32,500 nucleotides of DNA from Paulinella micropora (Eukaryota; Cercozoa; Imbricatea; Euglyphida; Paulinellidae). This document shows positions 1 to 10,199 of this stretch, one piece after another. The notes beneath the pieces were generated by a model. The model saw nothing but the letters and a program-made list of their open reading frames with translations. It had not been told where the DNA came from and ran no database searches. The position numbers and the translations under genes are program-made. Position 1 is the stretch's first letter, and each line of letters starts with the position of its first letter. The stretch covers positions 1 through 32,500 of the forward strand of contig WBZZ01003303.1 in assembly GCA_019918135.1 (NCBI GenBank), given 5' to 3'.

Positions 1-42
1 AAAGCTGACTTAGTAGGAAAAAATTGCGTCGGAATCTTACTT

Positions 43-90
43 TAGGCAATGCGTCGGAAAGAATTTTATTACCTTCCGACGCATTGCCTA
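43..90. repeat. Perfect 17-bp inverted repeat (hairpin)
   Basis: The arms TAGGCAATGCGTCGGAA (43-59) and its exact reverse complement (74-90) flank a 14-base loop. A further GCGTCGGAA copy stands at 26-34. The layout resembles the hairpins near the ends of the inner transposon, although the sequence differs. Confidence 0.8.
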
Positions 91-242
91 CACGTGAGCC
101 TTGCCTGCCGCGGCCTACGTATGCATCGAAACAAACGAAAACAATAAACAGTACAAGATAGTGTGCTTCTTTTACATTCTATCTTATACTGGTTATTAGC
201 TTCTGGGGCCGAATGGAAAATAAGCTGGATTGAAGACGGCGC

Positions 243-287
243 GGTCCACCAAAAATGCTACTCCCTAGGACCAGGAGACAAGTTTCA
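243..287 (+). repeat. 45-bp direct repeat, copy 1
   Basis: This copy begins GGTCCACCAAAAATGCTACT and recurs at 648-692 with about two mismatches, 405 bp apart. The (AGT)n tract lies between the two copies. Its function is unknown. Confidence 0.75.
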
Positions 288-336
288 GGGCGAACCTCTT
301 CCCTCCACATCTCACACACACACTGACGAGAGAAAA

Positions 337-337
<1 letters not shown>

Positions 338-383
<46 letters not shown>

Positions 384-384
384 A

Positions 385-412
<28 letters not shown>
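338..412. repeat. (AGT)n microsatellite
   Basis: About 25 AGT units with one interruption (AATAGT). The poly-threonine frame on the opposite strand is a product of the repeat, not a gene. Confidence 0.95.
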
Positions 413-416
<4 letters not shown>

Positions 417-647
417 CTCGCGAATGGGCATATAAAACGAAGTAACATCAAATACGAAGTCAAAGTAACGAAAACACTTTGTTCTCTATTGCCATAATCA
501 ACAGGCTCTACTGCCATAATCACAGTTTCGCAATCCCAGAAGATGACCTGAGTGCGTTGAAACAGATCTTCTCTAGGGGTTCTAGTTATACCCATGAAAA
601 AGACAGGAATTTTGACCACTTGACATAGAGAGCAACTAGTGCAGTGA

Positions 648-692
648 GGTCCACCAAAAATGCTACTCCCTGAGACCAGGAGACAAGTTTCA
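648..692 (+). repeat. 45-bp direct repeat, copy 2
   Basis: Second copy of the repeat at 243-287, same orientation, with about two mismatches around ACTCCCTGAGACC. Confidence 0.75.
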
Positions 693-882
693 AGGAGAAA
701 GACAAGATGGCGAAGACTGAAAACACCACTGACGCTGACTCGTCTTCTTTCATCTGCCTTGGATTGAAGTAGGCCGATAAAAGAAGAGAAGGCAAGTTTT
801 TTATTTTTTTATTTTTTTATTTTTATTTTTTAAAACAAATTGAAGGCACGCTTCTGCAAGAACGACAGGTTTGAATTAGCTT

Positions 883-1129
883 CTAGGAGCTAGCTAAAAA
901 AGCCAAGAAAGCATTAGTATTTTGCTGCGACTGATTTGCAAGAAGAGCAGCAAAAGCATTGAAAGAGTTCCCCTGGACTTGACCGCCACCCTTACTGTTA
1001 GACATTTTGCCAGCGACCGATGAAAACATCTTCATCATTGGAGCCATTTCGTCGTCCGGCCCATCACTGCTCGATTCACGCTTGTTCTGCGGCTCCTGAT
1101 TTGGTCGTCCAACTTGTTGGGAGGGAGCA
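883..1129 (-). pseudogene. 3' end of outer gene B (B'), cut by a copia LTR
   Basis: This short segment reads APSQQVGRPNQ at its start and ends with a Gln/Asn/Ala-rich tail (NQSQQNTNAFLAFLASS) and a stop. The tail resembles the tail of gene B1 (AYLAYSQQQATSYLSHSQQQ). Its first bases carry the duplication TGCTC that also ends the B' sequence at 30782. When the LTR and one TGCTC are removed, the B' frame at 30782 (QRSAP) runs straight into this frame. It is therefore read as the final coding part of B', now inverted relative to the rest. The apparent longer frame up to 1260 is LTR sequence. A chance in-frame join is possible but unlikely, given the matching duplication and tail composition. Confidence 0.75.
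1125..1129 (-). other. Target-site duplication TGCTC (left copy)
   Basis: GAGCA on the plus strand, TGCTC in LTR orientation, directly after the 3' LTR end. The identical pentamer precedes the 5' LTR at 30778-30782. Five bases is the usual duplication size for Ty1/copia elements. Confidence 0.75.
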
Positions 1130-1649
1130 CGACAGAGTTGTAAATCTTCCGAGCCGGAAGACCCACTAGCTGACGGGCAACGGTACTTGCCGGAATAAAA
1201 GGTTATTAAGCGCAGAGGGTGTGCAATGCCGTGAGGCGATTGATCACTCTCTATATTCAATAACTAGTCAATACTAGCGTCCCAGTATTACTAATCCGTT
1301 ATTATTGTCCAAGTGTTTACAGTTCACTTATGCAGTGTGGTTACCTTTAAATTCTGAGGTACAGACTGTGCTGCTTGAGCACCCTAGCTACGACACCTAT
1401 CCGTTCCATCTATGCTATCCGTTCTACAATTGACTGGCCTACATAAGTCCCAACGGGGACAATGCCTTATTCTTGATGATTCAAGAATGTCTAGACAAGA
1501 TGCATTGTGCAACTCAAGTAAACAAGTATGCAAAAATAGTATTACATAGGTAATTAGCAAGGAGGGCCGGTCGAGAATAACTTTACGTGAATTTACCAAT
1601 GAAGACAAATTAGGTAACGGATATTCCCGGTAACGGTATATCTCCGACG
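1130..1649 (-). repeat. 3' LTR of copia element (520 bp)
   Basis: In minus orientation it starts CGTCGGAGATATACCG and ends ACAACTCTGTCG. It is near-identical to the LTR at 30783-31292 over its whole length; the main difference is roughly 10 bases near 1275-1285. A polypurine tract (GAGGGGGGG) abuts its start, as expected for a 3' LTR. Its ends are CG...CG rather than the common TG...CA. Frames such as the 74-codon one at 1384-1608 occur in both LTR copies and are LTR sequence, not genes. Confidence 0.9.
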
Positions 1650-1658
1650 CCCCCCCTC
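1650..1658 (-). promoter_or_regulatory. Polypurine tract (plus-strand primer)
   Basis: GAGGGGGGG in minus orientation, immediately before the LTR start at 1649. This is the classical plus-strand priming site of an LTR retrotransposon and fixes the LTR boundary. Confidence 0.75.
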
Positions 1659-2954
1659 AAAGAACGTAAACTAATCCGCCTTGACTGCTTAGTAACAATA
1701 TGGTTTATTATTAAGTCCGCACCAAGGACCTTATGATCATAAATGAATTAACATGTCTATGCCCTATCACTCACGTTGGCGGTGAAAGGCCAGACCCAAA
1801 GAAGGTTATTACTTACCCTCACTCTCTCTGAGAAATAGAGTCAGAAGTGGCTACCCCACTTACCGCGGCATGCATTATTATATCAATGAGATTACAGGCA
1901 AGGCTGGCGTCCCACGGTAAAGCAAGGCCTCTCTGACGAGAAGACGATTAACAACTACTCTCACCTAACCTCTCAAATTGAAAAAGGTAAAAGTTGAGCC
2001 CATCCCGGCTGAAACTTGAAGTATGATCATGCATCGGAAAATTACATAACATATAATAAAAAAAATAATAAGTCAACAAGTCGACTTAGTAAATGTTGAT
2101 CCGTTAATATGATTTACGGTGAAATTTAATGATTTATCTATCCCTAATGCTTATATGATAAACATAATGTCCATATATATATGAAGTATAGATATAGACA
2201 TCACATGGTAACATATAAAATGTGGCATTGAATAATACAATAAAAGTTACGAAGGCAAATGCATATAAAATATACAATATGAAATATAATCATGCCAAAT
2301 TAACGCAGTAGTTATATAATATCGAGATATAAAAGGAAATACAATTTATTTGATAAAATATATATGTGTGTAAGAGCAAAAATAAAAATGTCAGCATTTC
2401 CCCGAGGGGTACCTATCAAAAAAAAAATATATGTAAAATATTAGACGTCGAGCGGTTAATGCTGGCTGATCCCGCGGATTTCATCGCCCTCAGGATCCCG
2501 AACTCGCCTCGATCGAATCCTGCTCGAACATTTGCATCGGGGCCCGAATCCTCCGGACTTTGCCTTGAGTTCTTGGCCCGTCCCATGCTCTGCTACCTAA
2601 AGTTCCTATCAACGGAAAAAGGGGTAGCGCACGGCAAAGACACACCAAAAGCACAAATAAACATGGTGACAAGTCCTAGCAAGCTACAAGAATGCTTTTG
2701 GACACAAAATCCTTAAGAGCCTGAGGCTACTTAACGACTTTGGGTCCAGAAGCACTAAGTCGTTCGATGACGCAGCCCACTTCCGAGTCAGCTGATCCAG
2801 GCGCCAAAACACAAGCTGGGTATATAACAAATAGCGAGGTTGACCTCGTATTACGTAAAGCGATACCGACATTGAGTATTGGGACTCATTTCCGGTCACT
2901 ACTCCAAGGACTTGGTCATTTTCGGTTAAAACCCCTACTAAGGCTATGTCTATC
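1659..2954 (-). other. Untranslated 3' region of the left copia element
   Basis: About 1.3 kb between the end of pol and the polypurine tract. Nothing coding is recognisable. The part at 2035-2440 is very A/T-rich with runs of ATATA. Short frames at 2366-2958 do not resemble known proteins. Confidence 0.6.
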
Positions 2955-4912
2955 TTAATCGTCCGAAAGCGCCATCTTTCTAAGCGCGTCCAAATCCAAT
3001 TTGGGGCAGAACACGTCCAACAACATGTCTGCTTGATCCTTGGGCAAATACTTAGTCAAAACATCCCCTAACTGACCTTTAGTACCTATCTTCCTAAATA
3101 AAGCTATGCCTTCCTATTCTAGCTCATGTAGGTAGTGTTCCTCCAAAGGCAAGTGTTTCGTGCGTGGCCCGGCTAACCCGCGTTGTGCGGCTAGTATGGT
3201 TTGTGCGTTATCCTCGTAAACGTCGAATGGTTTGGGCTCCGGAATGCCTAATTCACTTCGCATGTTGCGAATTGCCATAGCTTCCCTTAGTGCCTCGTTC
3301 GCAGCAAAAATTTCCGCGTCATTCGATGAAAGGGCAACTTTCGACTGCCGTTTAGACAACCAGCCCACGGGATCCCCTCCTACTAAGAATACATACCCAG
3401 TACGAGAGTTACCAGTCTTTAAACAAACCCTGTGAGCCGCATCGGGCCAAACTGTCATGGGTCCAATAGGTCCTGCCTTCCCTTCCGCACTAAGCTCTGT
3501 TTTACTGAACCTAAGTACTCTATCATTCTTCAGATATCGGATTATCTTCCCTAGCTTGGAATAAGTCTTCCCCACATCTATCGTCCGCAATACGCTTGCA
3601 GAATTGAGGGCTTCCTCAATATCCGGCCTAGTCATCTTGGCCAAAAAGAGCAAACTCCAAACTATCTGTGGAATGGAGAACTGTCTAAGTCTAGCTTGCG
3701 CGTCCATTGGCATAGGGTCAGTTTTTGATCCTGGAGTTGCACTGGGCTTGCAGTGTTCATACCCGTAAAATTTCACAACTTTTCGAGCGTAACTTCGCTG
3801 ACTTAGGATCATTTCCGACTTCGTCTGAATAATTTCCATCCCCTTGAATTCTTTTGCCAACCCGAGTCTTTTGATGGGAAAGTTCATCTCAAGTTTCTCG
3901 CAAAATCTGTCATAGGCTTGCCTATTAGGAGCCACGAAAATGAGATCATCTACATGGAAGACGCATACTATTCCATCCCCTATCTTCACTCCTTTCTCCA
4001 TAAACATACATGGGTCAGATTGGAGTGTTACAAACCCTAACTCTTTTAGAAGCCCGGAAAATATATCATACCACCGCTTCCCCGCCTGGGGAGCGCCGTA
4101 TAATGCTTTGACGACCTTCCATATCTTTCCTACTCTCCCTAACGTGGATGCACCGTGTGGTGGGCGAGCATATATGGCGTCAATCATGTCGGCATTAAGA
4201 TATGCGTTTTTAAAGTCTACCCCGTAAAGTCTCCTACCATAGCTAACTGTCAACTTGCAAAGCAGCAAAACTGATCTGTGGTTGGCGCATGGCACGTGTA
4301 ACTGTTCAGGATTATAACTTATACCCGGTTGCAACTGGTTTCCCCTTAAGGATAAACGTGACTTGACGAATCGAATTCCATCTTGGTCAGTTTTAACCTT
4401 ATGGACCCAAGTTAATCCCACTATCTTAACTCCGGCTTTCCTAGCCTCGCTTTCGTCTACCCATTGGTAGGTCTTAAACTCCGCTATAGAACGTAGCTCT
4501 CTATCTATCCCTGCCTGTAGATCTTTGAGTGTCATACACTCTATGGCTAAGTCTGGCGGCAAATGTATGTAGAACATCCACTCACTCGCTTCGTCATGTG
4601 AAATGCAATCATCCATGTCAATCATAGCAGTAACATGATGTGTAGATGTGCGGTGTCGATCTACTTGCTTTCTCACTCTTTTTCCGCTGACTATGTTCGC
4701 TTCTGTTATCCTGTCGCTCTGTTCCCATGTAACTCCCTTGGTTGGGGCCTTACCCTCTACATACTGTGATGGGGTGTCATGTTGCGCGTTTGGGCTGTTC
4801 ATATCTGCTGGCAAGGGCCCTATACTCATGCGCTCATCTATTTGCTCCCCCTGGACTGCATCAACCTCTTGAGGTTCATGTTCAGTCTCTAGCTTGGCCT
4901 CTACCTTATCCT
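2955..4912 (-). pseudogene. Copia pol: reverse transcriptase and RNase H part
   Basis: This is the Ty1/copia reverse transcriptase, which copies element RNA into DNA in the cytoplasmic particle, followed by RNase H. The RVT_2-type start is clear (YQWVDESEARKAG, then VHKVKTDQDG), as are YGVDFKNAYLNA and the catalytic box FHVDDLIFVAPN (about 3935-3990). RNase H follows (WPDAAH, SSNDAEIFAANEA, VYEDNAQTILAA). A TAG at 3114 interrupts the frame, but the same frame continues with LGDVLTKYLPK, the usual copia pol end, to a TAA at 2955. A frameshift near 4910 separates it from the upstream linker. It is decayed, or carries sequencing errors. Confidence 0.92.
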
Positions 4913-5782
4913 CTACCTGTCTACGTGCGGTGTAGTGGTAGGACTGTGAGGGAATGGTGCAACTGGACTATCAGTGCAACTGGGTTCTAAATGTTCTAAA
5001 TCGGCTACCTGGCTAGTTCCTATGGCTATCCCGGTGTCTGAGAACCCCTGTGTGTTGCTGTGGTCTAATTCATCGCTGAATTCTGGCTGTGTGTCTATCT
5101 CCCCCTCAGTTGCATCTTCCCATGCTACCTGAGGTTCTATCGACTCACCTACCCTACTAAGATCAAAACGGACATTTCTAACGCCTGACAAGACTTTCTG
5201 TCCATCCCAAACTCTGTATAAATTGCGATGCATATCGTATCCTACTCACTTTACTAACTTACCGGGCATGGATCCTTTACCATTGACCTTTCCTATGTGC
5301 ATCACTCCCATGCACCCAATTGGACGTAATTGGTGGAATGGTGGTGCACGTTTGAAGAGTAATTGGTAAGGTGACGTGCCCTTATGATGTCCTTTAGTTA
5401 TAGGCAATATATCATATAGCACTGTGGCTGTATGTTCCATTTCTGCCCAAAAGTTGGGCGGAAATCGAGCATGCCTAAGTGCGCGAGCAGGCCCCCCCGT
5501 CACCCCGTTTATTCTCTCAGCTCTCACATTACCATCTTTATCAGCCGTGGCTGCATCTTTCCATATAATATCGCTATATTTCTCACTGATCTCTCTTGGT
5601 GCCGTGAATTCCTGGTCGCAAACTACAACTTTAACTTTACTCTCTGTCTGTCTCTCAATAAACGCTATCGCTTTATGTATGCAAGATATAAATTCATTTT
5701 TATATCTTAAGTAGAAATCAAGAGCATAACCCGAGAAATCGTCCATAACCGTGAATTTATACCTTCTTCCTTCCCGTGACAT
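4913..5782 (-). pseudogene. Copia pol: integrase core and linker
   Basis: This is the integrase that joins the cDNA to the chromosome. Visible features are the first catalytic Asp in VMDDFSGYALDF, the second in VVCDQEFTAP, and the following VRAERINGV segment that supplies the Glu. They are followed by the FWAEMEHTATVLYDILP and SPYQLLFKRAPP stretches typical of copia integrase. From about 5233 a linker rich in acidic and polar residues leads to reverse transcriptase. The frame changes between 5246 and 5233, again near 4912, and upstream near 5800. Order and spacing match a normal copia polyprotein; the frame breaks suggest a dead copy. Confidence 0.88.
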
Positions 5783-5804
5783 GACTCTTCACGGGCCTTG
5801 CGTG

Positions 5805-6122
5805 TCACAATCCAACATCTCTCCCACTCTCTCTGCTCGAGGCAAATGATTGGAAGCAAAATCGAAGCAACACGCTGGCTTTGGCAATCATGCATGGCTC
5901 ACACATTCTACATTCTTCTTTTGCACTCTCTACACTACCATCTCTACCTACTAGCTTAATGCCTACGGCGTCTGCTAAAGCTTTAGTCCTCTCCCAGCTT
6001 ACATGTCCCGCTATAGCATGCACTATACTAACAGGCAGCACTCTCACTCTCTTGACAGTAGAAGGGTACTTAACAAACAGAACAGCATTCTTTATTATTA
6101 GTTTAGATGAATTAATACTCAC
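5805..6122 (-). pseudogene. Copia pol: GAG-pre-integrase zinc domain
   Basis: This is the zinc-binding HHCC segment that precedes the integrase core in copia elements. Visible are VHAIAGHVSWERTKAL (the two His) and CRMCEPCMIAKA (the two Cys). It lies between protease and integrase in the expected order. Frame changes on both sides separate it from its neighbours. Confidence 0.85.
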
Positions 6123-6175
6123 TTTACTCTCTTTTGCTGTTACTATTGTCCCTTTATTGTCTGAGGGTGTGGGTT

Positions 6176-6924
6176 TTATGCTTGGGTTCTCCCACCCTGT
6201 TGCCCCGCCTCCCTCTCTCTCTCAGGCGCACCCTTAGGTGTGAAACGACACTTAGGATCTAACTTACTATCCTTATGGCTATCCCATCTGTATAGCAAGG
6301 CTTTAGTTATCCTCCCTCTGACAAGTATGTCCTTTTCCTTCACAGGCAGTGCCCCCTTCAAGATGAACATCTGTCCATTTTGATGGAGCACTGCTCTGTG
6401 ATGGAAATGGTCCATCGGGCCAGTAGGGGCAACGTTGATTGGCATGAGTGGATCGTAGTAGGCACTCTTGCAAATTTTATTCATACGCCCCTGTCCATCT
6501 ACTCTAGCTACACACATCAACCCTGCCTCTCCTATTACTCTCGTCCCGTTCCCTGTACTGAATGTTACCTTACTGATCTTCTTCAGTTCTTTCATCATCG
6601 TATCGTCGTGACAGACATACTGAGTCGCACCGCTATCTTGATACACATGCTTGCTTTTTACTAGCTTACTGTGTGCCATGACTGTGGTGGAGTCTTGTTT
6701 CTTCTTCGATTTGTTTTTCTTGTCTTTCTTCTTCGTCTTCTTCAACTTCTTCTTCTTTCTTTTCTTTTTTGAGTGTTCTTCTTCCTCAGACTCTGAGAAC
6801 TCAGACGGCTCTGATGATATAAGCTCAGGGACGTCATCAGAGTCGTCTGGGTCATAGTCTCTATCAGGCATTCCAGTCTGAATCTGTCCTTTCAGTTCTT
6901 CTTGCAGGTTAGTTATAACTTCTC
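6176..6924 (-). pseudogene. Copia pol: aspartic protease region
   Basis: This is the aspartic protease that processes the polyprotein. The active-site motif is YQDSGATQYVCHD (about 6600-6640). It is preceded by an acidic stretch (ELISSEPSEFSESEEEE) and a lysine block (KKKRKKKKLKKTKKK), which are low-complexity linkers. Downstream, FHHRAVLHQNGQMFILKG runs into the next segment. The upstream frame is broken by an exact 20-bp tandem duplication (6909-6948, AGTTATAACTTCTCTTACCT), which introduces a stop. Confidence 0.85.
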
Positions 6925-6948
6925 TTACCTAGTTATAACTTCTCTTAC
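6909..6948. repeat. 20-bp tandem duplication breaking a frame
   Basis: AGTTATAACTTCTCTTACCT occurs twice back to back. Because 20 is not a multiple of three, the duplication shifts the frame and brings in a TAG on the minus strand. It separates the 6925-7260 frame from the protease frame. Confidence 0.85.
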
Positions 6949-7260
6949 CTGTCTGTCCAACTGACTGATTCTCTCTCTAGACGCACCTGTGATCAGTTCC
7001 TGAGGAACTGTCACCTCAACAAACCTACCTGTGGGATCTAGTCTAACCTCTATCCCATCATCGTTCGGTGTGTTGGGTGTGTCAGGTGTAGTTGGAGTGA
7101 AATGCTTGTTGTCGTGTTGGGTGGAGTATGGGCTAGTGGTATGTCTTGTGTTGTGAGTCACAGTCACTAGAGCTCTCATCACATCAGTCAAGTATTCGTC
7201 TATCTTTCCTCCTACCTCAATCACTCTCCTCTCATCCCATACTCCCCCTGATCTTTTCAA
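6925..7260 (-). pseudogene. Region upstream of copia protease, unknown
   Basis: A 111-codon frame rich in Thr/Pro/Asn (TPTTPDTPNTPNDDG) that would join the protease frame but for the 20-bp duplication at 6909-6948. No ATG opens it; the apparent start is TTG, so it is likely an internal part of the polyprotein. No domain is recognised. Whether it still belongs to the copia element or lies past a rearrangement breakpoint cannot be told. Confidence 0.45.
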
Positions 7261-8180
7261 CTAGCTATCTCTCCAACTGTCTGCATGTCAATGCTTGAGA
7301 CTAGTCTGTAAGGTGAGATGACAGATGGTGGTATGATGGTGGAAGTGGAGGAGGGGGTGCTTACCGGTTCCTCTTCCTCAGGGACGCTGAGGGCAGACCT
7401 GTTGCGCGGAGACGCAGCGTCGAAACTTGAAGCTAGGTCGGTCTGGGAAGTTCCCGGGGCGCCGCGACCGGTCTGTGGGAGGTCACCTACAAACCTCCAA
7501 GTCAGTGTGTTTAGTGTAGCTGAGAAGGTAGGATTAGCAACCCAAGGAGGGGGTTGATAATTCCAGTCCTCTCCTTCAGCTACACAGCGTAAATTACCGA
7601 ACATATCGAGAAATTCTTTCGCTATTTCCCGTAACCTTTTCTCGTTTGGATAATTAACCACTGCTGGTGGTCTGTCTGCTCTAAGTCTATGAACGGAAAA
7701 AAAAGCACTCTGTTTTGCATGATAGCCACAAAAGTCATCATAGTTTAGCCTATCTGCCATTCTTTGAGGTGACCCGAACAGATGGGTCCCTAAACGAACT
7801 TTGCAAGGTTTACCCCGTGAAGTTTTCCCGCAGCATTGCTTGTTGCACGAAATTTTCTCGGGCTGTTTATCCTTGTTTGTTGTTTTGGGTGCTGTGGTTG
7901 TTTGTGAAACTGGTTGAGTGATTTTCTTCTCTCGTTCTCTCTTTGTTGGTTGGTGTGGTGGACGTGGAGTGTTGGTCAGTGCAGGTGCAGCTGCAACTAT
8001 CTCCCTACCTACCAATGTTTTTGTGACAATCCTGTCTTGGTTTGGTGTTGGTTTTTGTTTGTTTTTGTTCTCTCTCTGTGGGGGTGGAGGCATGAGCAGT
8101 GATGGCACCGCAGCAATAGGTGTAGGCAGTGAAGGCAATGAAATAGTTCTCACCACATTCGCCCTCTCTACTCCTTGCAC
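7257..8180 (-). CDS. Proline-rich ORF with a small Cys/His motif, unknown
   Basis: A 307-codon frame of unknown function. The first 115 residues are Pro/Lys/Thr-rich (PPPPQRENKNKQKPTPNQ). A possible zinc site follows: CNKQCCGKTSRGKPCKV and, about 25 residues on, DDFCGYHAKQ. This is the general pattern C-x-x-x-T-x-x-G-x-x-C ... C-x-x-H seen in small zinc-binding modules of mobile elements. The C-terminal third is Ser/Pro-rich. Frames upstream to about 8390 look like an interrupted continuation. It may be the gag or N-terminal part of the left copia element, but no CCHC knuckle is present, unlike the gag at the right end. Confidence 0.4.
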   Translation of the reverse strand: MQGVERANVVRTISLPSLPTPIAAVPSLLMPPPPQRENKNKQKPTPNQDRIVTKTLVGREIVAAAPALTNTPRPPHQPTKREREKKITQPVSQTTTAPKTTNKDKQPEKISCNKQCCGKTSRGKPCKVRLGTHLFGSPQRMADRLNYDDFCGYHAKQSAFFSVHRLRADRPPAVVNYPNEKRLREIAKEFLDMFGNLRCVAEGEDWNYQPPPWVANPTFSATLNTLTWRFVGDLPQTGRGAPGTSQTDLASSFDAASPRNRSALSVPEEEEPVSTPSSTSTIIPPSVISPYRLVSSIDMQTVGEIAS

Positions 8181-8584
8181 TGGTGTACGAGATTTTGTTT
8201 CGATGTTGCGAGTTTATGATGTGGGGGCAGGCAATAGTATGATAGGAGGTGGAGCGGGTGTATCACCATCTTCTTCACTCTCCTCAACATCCTGTGTGAA
8301 ACGTCGTTGTAATATGGAAAATTCTGGTGATATCTTCCCAGGAACCCCCCCCCCCCGCGGAACCCCCTCTTCCCCCCTTCTGTAACACACACCCCGTGGT
8401 CGCGAAGGTAATTATAATTATTTGCATGTTTACATTATTTTTCTGTAACTTATTTGTCCCATTTCTTTTCAATTTTTTTTCTTTGTTATTCTTTTTCTAT
8501 TACACTATTACATATTTATTTTTTCAAGTGTGTATTATTTTCAAGTTTGTGTTTCTGTGTATGTGTAATAGGTGTTTTGGGTAG
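8181..8584. other. No clear gene; homopolymers and A/T-rich DNA
   Basis: Holds a C-tract (8347-8356) inside broken minus-strand frames, then T-rich DNA with no recognisable feature. Confidence 0.5.
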
Positions 8585-9358
8585 TGCGAGGCAATGGTGA
8601 GGCAATAGTGAGGCAGTAGTGAGGCAATAGTGCATGGTAATGATGTTACTGTTGTCAAACTGTGTTATAGAATGCAAACAGTGGTGGTACTTTCAATTTC
8701 CCAACAGAACACCCCCGAAGCCGCCCCCCCCCCTGCCTTGTAGTAATACATTTCGTGAATGTGGATGTAAGTAAGTAGGATTTTTGAATGTATGTAATAA
8801 TGTTTCGTTAATTTTTTCCCCAGTTTTTTGTTTTTTTTTAAAATCGTTTGTTGCTGTCCTATATTTTGTTGGGCGTTGGATAGTGCGGTAATAGTGAGGC
8901 AATAGTGAGGCAATAGTGACGCAATAGTGAGGCAGTAGTAAGGAAATAGTGAGGCAATAGTGAGACTATAGTGAGGCAATAGTGAGGCAAAAATTTAAAT
9001 GTAAGTGTGAAACGGTGTCGAAATATTCCTATATTTTGTTGGGTGTTGTATAGTGTGGGAATGGTGCGGTAATAGTGAGGCAATAGTAAGGCAATAGTAA
9101 TGCATTCGTGAGGTAATAGTGAGGCAACAGTGGGGCAATAGTGAGACAATAGTGAGGCAACAGTGAGGCAAAATGTAAGTGTGAAACGGTGTCAAAATAT
9201 TCCTATATTTTGTTGGGTGTTGGATAGTGTGCTAATAGTGCGGTAATAGTGCGGCAATAGTGAGGCAATAGTAAGGCATTCGTGAGGTAATAGTGATGCA
9301 ACAGTGAGACAATAGTGAGGCAATAGTGAGGCAACAGTGAGACAAAATATAAGTGTTA
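8585..9358 (+). repeat. 11-bp minisatellite with ~172-bp higher-order period
   Basis: The basic unit is CAATAGTGAGG, with many variants (GTAATAGTGAGG, CAACAGTGAGG). A longer unit beginning CCTATATTTTGTTGGG recurs at 8858, 9028 and 9202 (spacing 170 and 174 bp), and ends each time with AAGTGTGAAACGGTGTC. The His/Leu/Ser-rich frames on the minus strand (for example 8859-9149) are products of the repeat. Confidence 0.9.
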
Positions 9359-9724
9359 AACGGTGTCGAAATATGCACATAAGCACAGGGCGCGGTAAAT
9401 CGGGACTAAGATTTCCAGGCGCGGTAAATCGGGCGCGGTAAATCCGGACTGTACAGAGCTGTGGCGGTCGCCGCATTACCGCCAGACGGGTCCCTCAACT
9501 CTGCTTCGGTCGCCGGGACAGCTGGGTCGGCTACGACCCCTCCGGCCACCACCGGGGCTACCGCTGCAAGGGAGGCTGCGGGATCCGTGACAACGATGGG
9601 CACTCCTTCTCCGTCACCCTCACCAGCCGGCGGGGTCGACTGCCTATCTGTGGCGAAGGTCACGACTCGTGGAAGGGCAGAACGGGCAGATGAATGCTCG
9701 TCTCGGGGGGATTCGAGGAGGCTC

Positions 9725-10192
9725 TTACCCGTCGGCCAGCTCTGCTCCTCGTTCGGGAGAGAAAGAGAACAGAGGCTGTGCCTCCAATTCTTCCTCCTCT
9801 TCGACCACCCTTCCTTCCCGTCGTCCCTCGTACGGGGAGACGAAAAGTGAGCCGCTGTCCTCGTACCGGGAGTCCGGAGGGGAGGAGAATGATCCCGGAA
9901 AGCTTGGGCTCCGGCAAGAAAACCTCGGAGTCGGAACTGAGCCGTATCCTGATGCTTGTGGGGAAAGTACCCCCTCAGAAACCTGTCTCGGTCGACTAAA
10001 CAGAGACCGTTGTGCTTCTGACCCGCTTGTAGGGCCCAAACTACTTCCCGTGGGACGAAAGCTTCGACCTGCAAAGGATGCAAGGGGCCCACCGGATCGT
10101 CGCGAACCTGGCGAGGGAAATCTCATCGGATTAGGAACGGCTAAGGTCGAAGCTGCCGACGTCGACGATGACGATGACGATACCGGTGCCAT
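9725..10192 (-). pseudogene. Possible gag start of the second copia family
   Basis: A 155-codon Ser/Pro/Arg-rich frame opening with ATG eight bases after the putative LTR end at 10200. It contains an acidic patch (VVEEEEELEAQ) and ends at a TGA. Position directly after an LTR suggests gag, but no Gag motif is visible. A second frame in the same region (9406-10092) is also long because the DNA is GC-rich. The coding call is weak and the region to 9400 is likely decayed. Confidence 0.35.
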
Positions 10193-10199
10193 TCTTTAT

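Larger units (their letters stand above)
1..882. other. Gene-free flank downstream of the B' 3' end
   Basis: No convincing gene is seen. On the minus strand this is the sequence downstream of the stop codon of the B' fragment (883-1129), so it is probably the 3' UTR and right-hand subterminal part of the outer transposon. It holds a perfect hairpin (43-90), an (AGT)n microsatellite (338-412), a 45-bp direct repeat (243-287 and 648-692) and an A/T-rich run near 800-835. Open frames here are low-complexity or short and have no family resemblance. The terminal inverted repeat expected for the outer element (starting ACGCTATGG at 12352) was not found here, so that end should lie beyond base 1. 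Confidence 0.5.

Noticed and set aside
179..795. Minus-strand frames of 146 and 69 codons
   Set aside because: The first is dominated by the (AGT)n repeat and both lie across the duplicated 45-bp segment; no family resemblance.
1384..1608. 74-codon frame, also present near 30825-31048
   Set aside because: It lies wholly within the LTR and is present because the LTR is repeated.
2366..2958. Plus-strand frames of 116 and 72 codons
   Set aside because: Antisense to the copia 3' region, with no recognisable domain.
8665..9476. Overlapping minus-strand frames with repeated PHYCLTIASLL
   Set aside because: Translation of the CAATAGTGAGG minisatellite; all three frames look alike and none has a domain.
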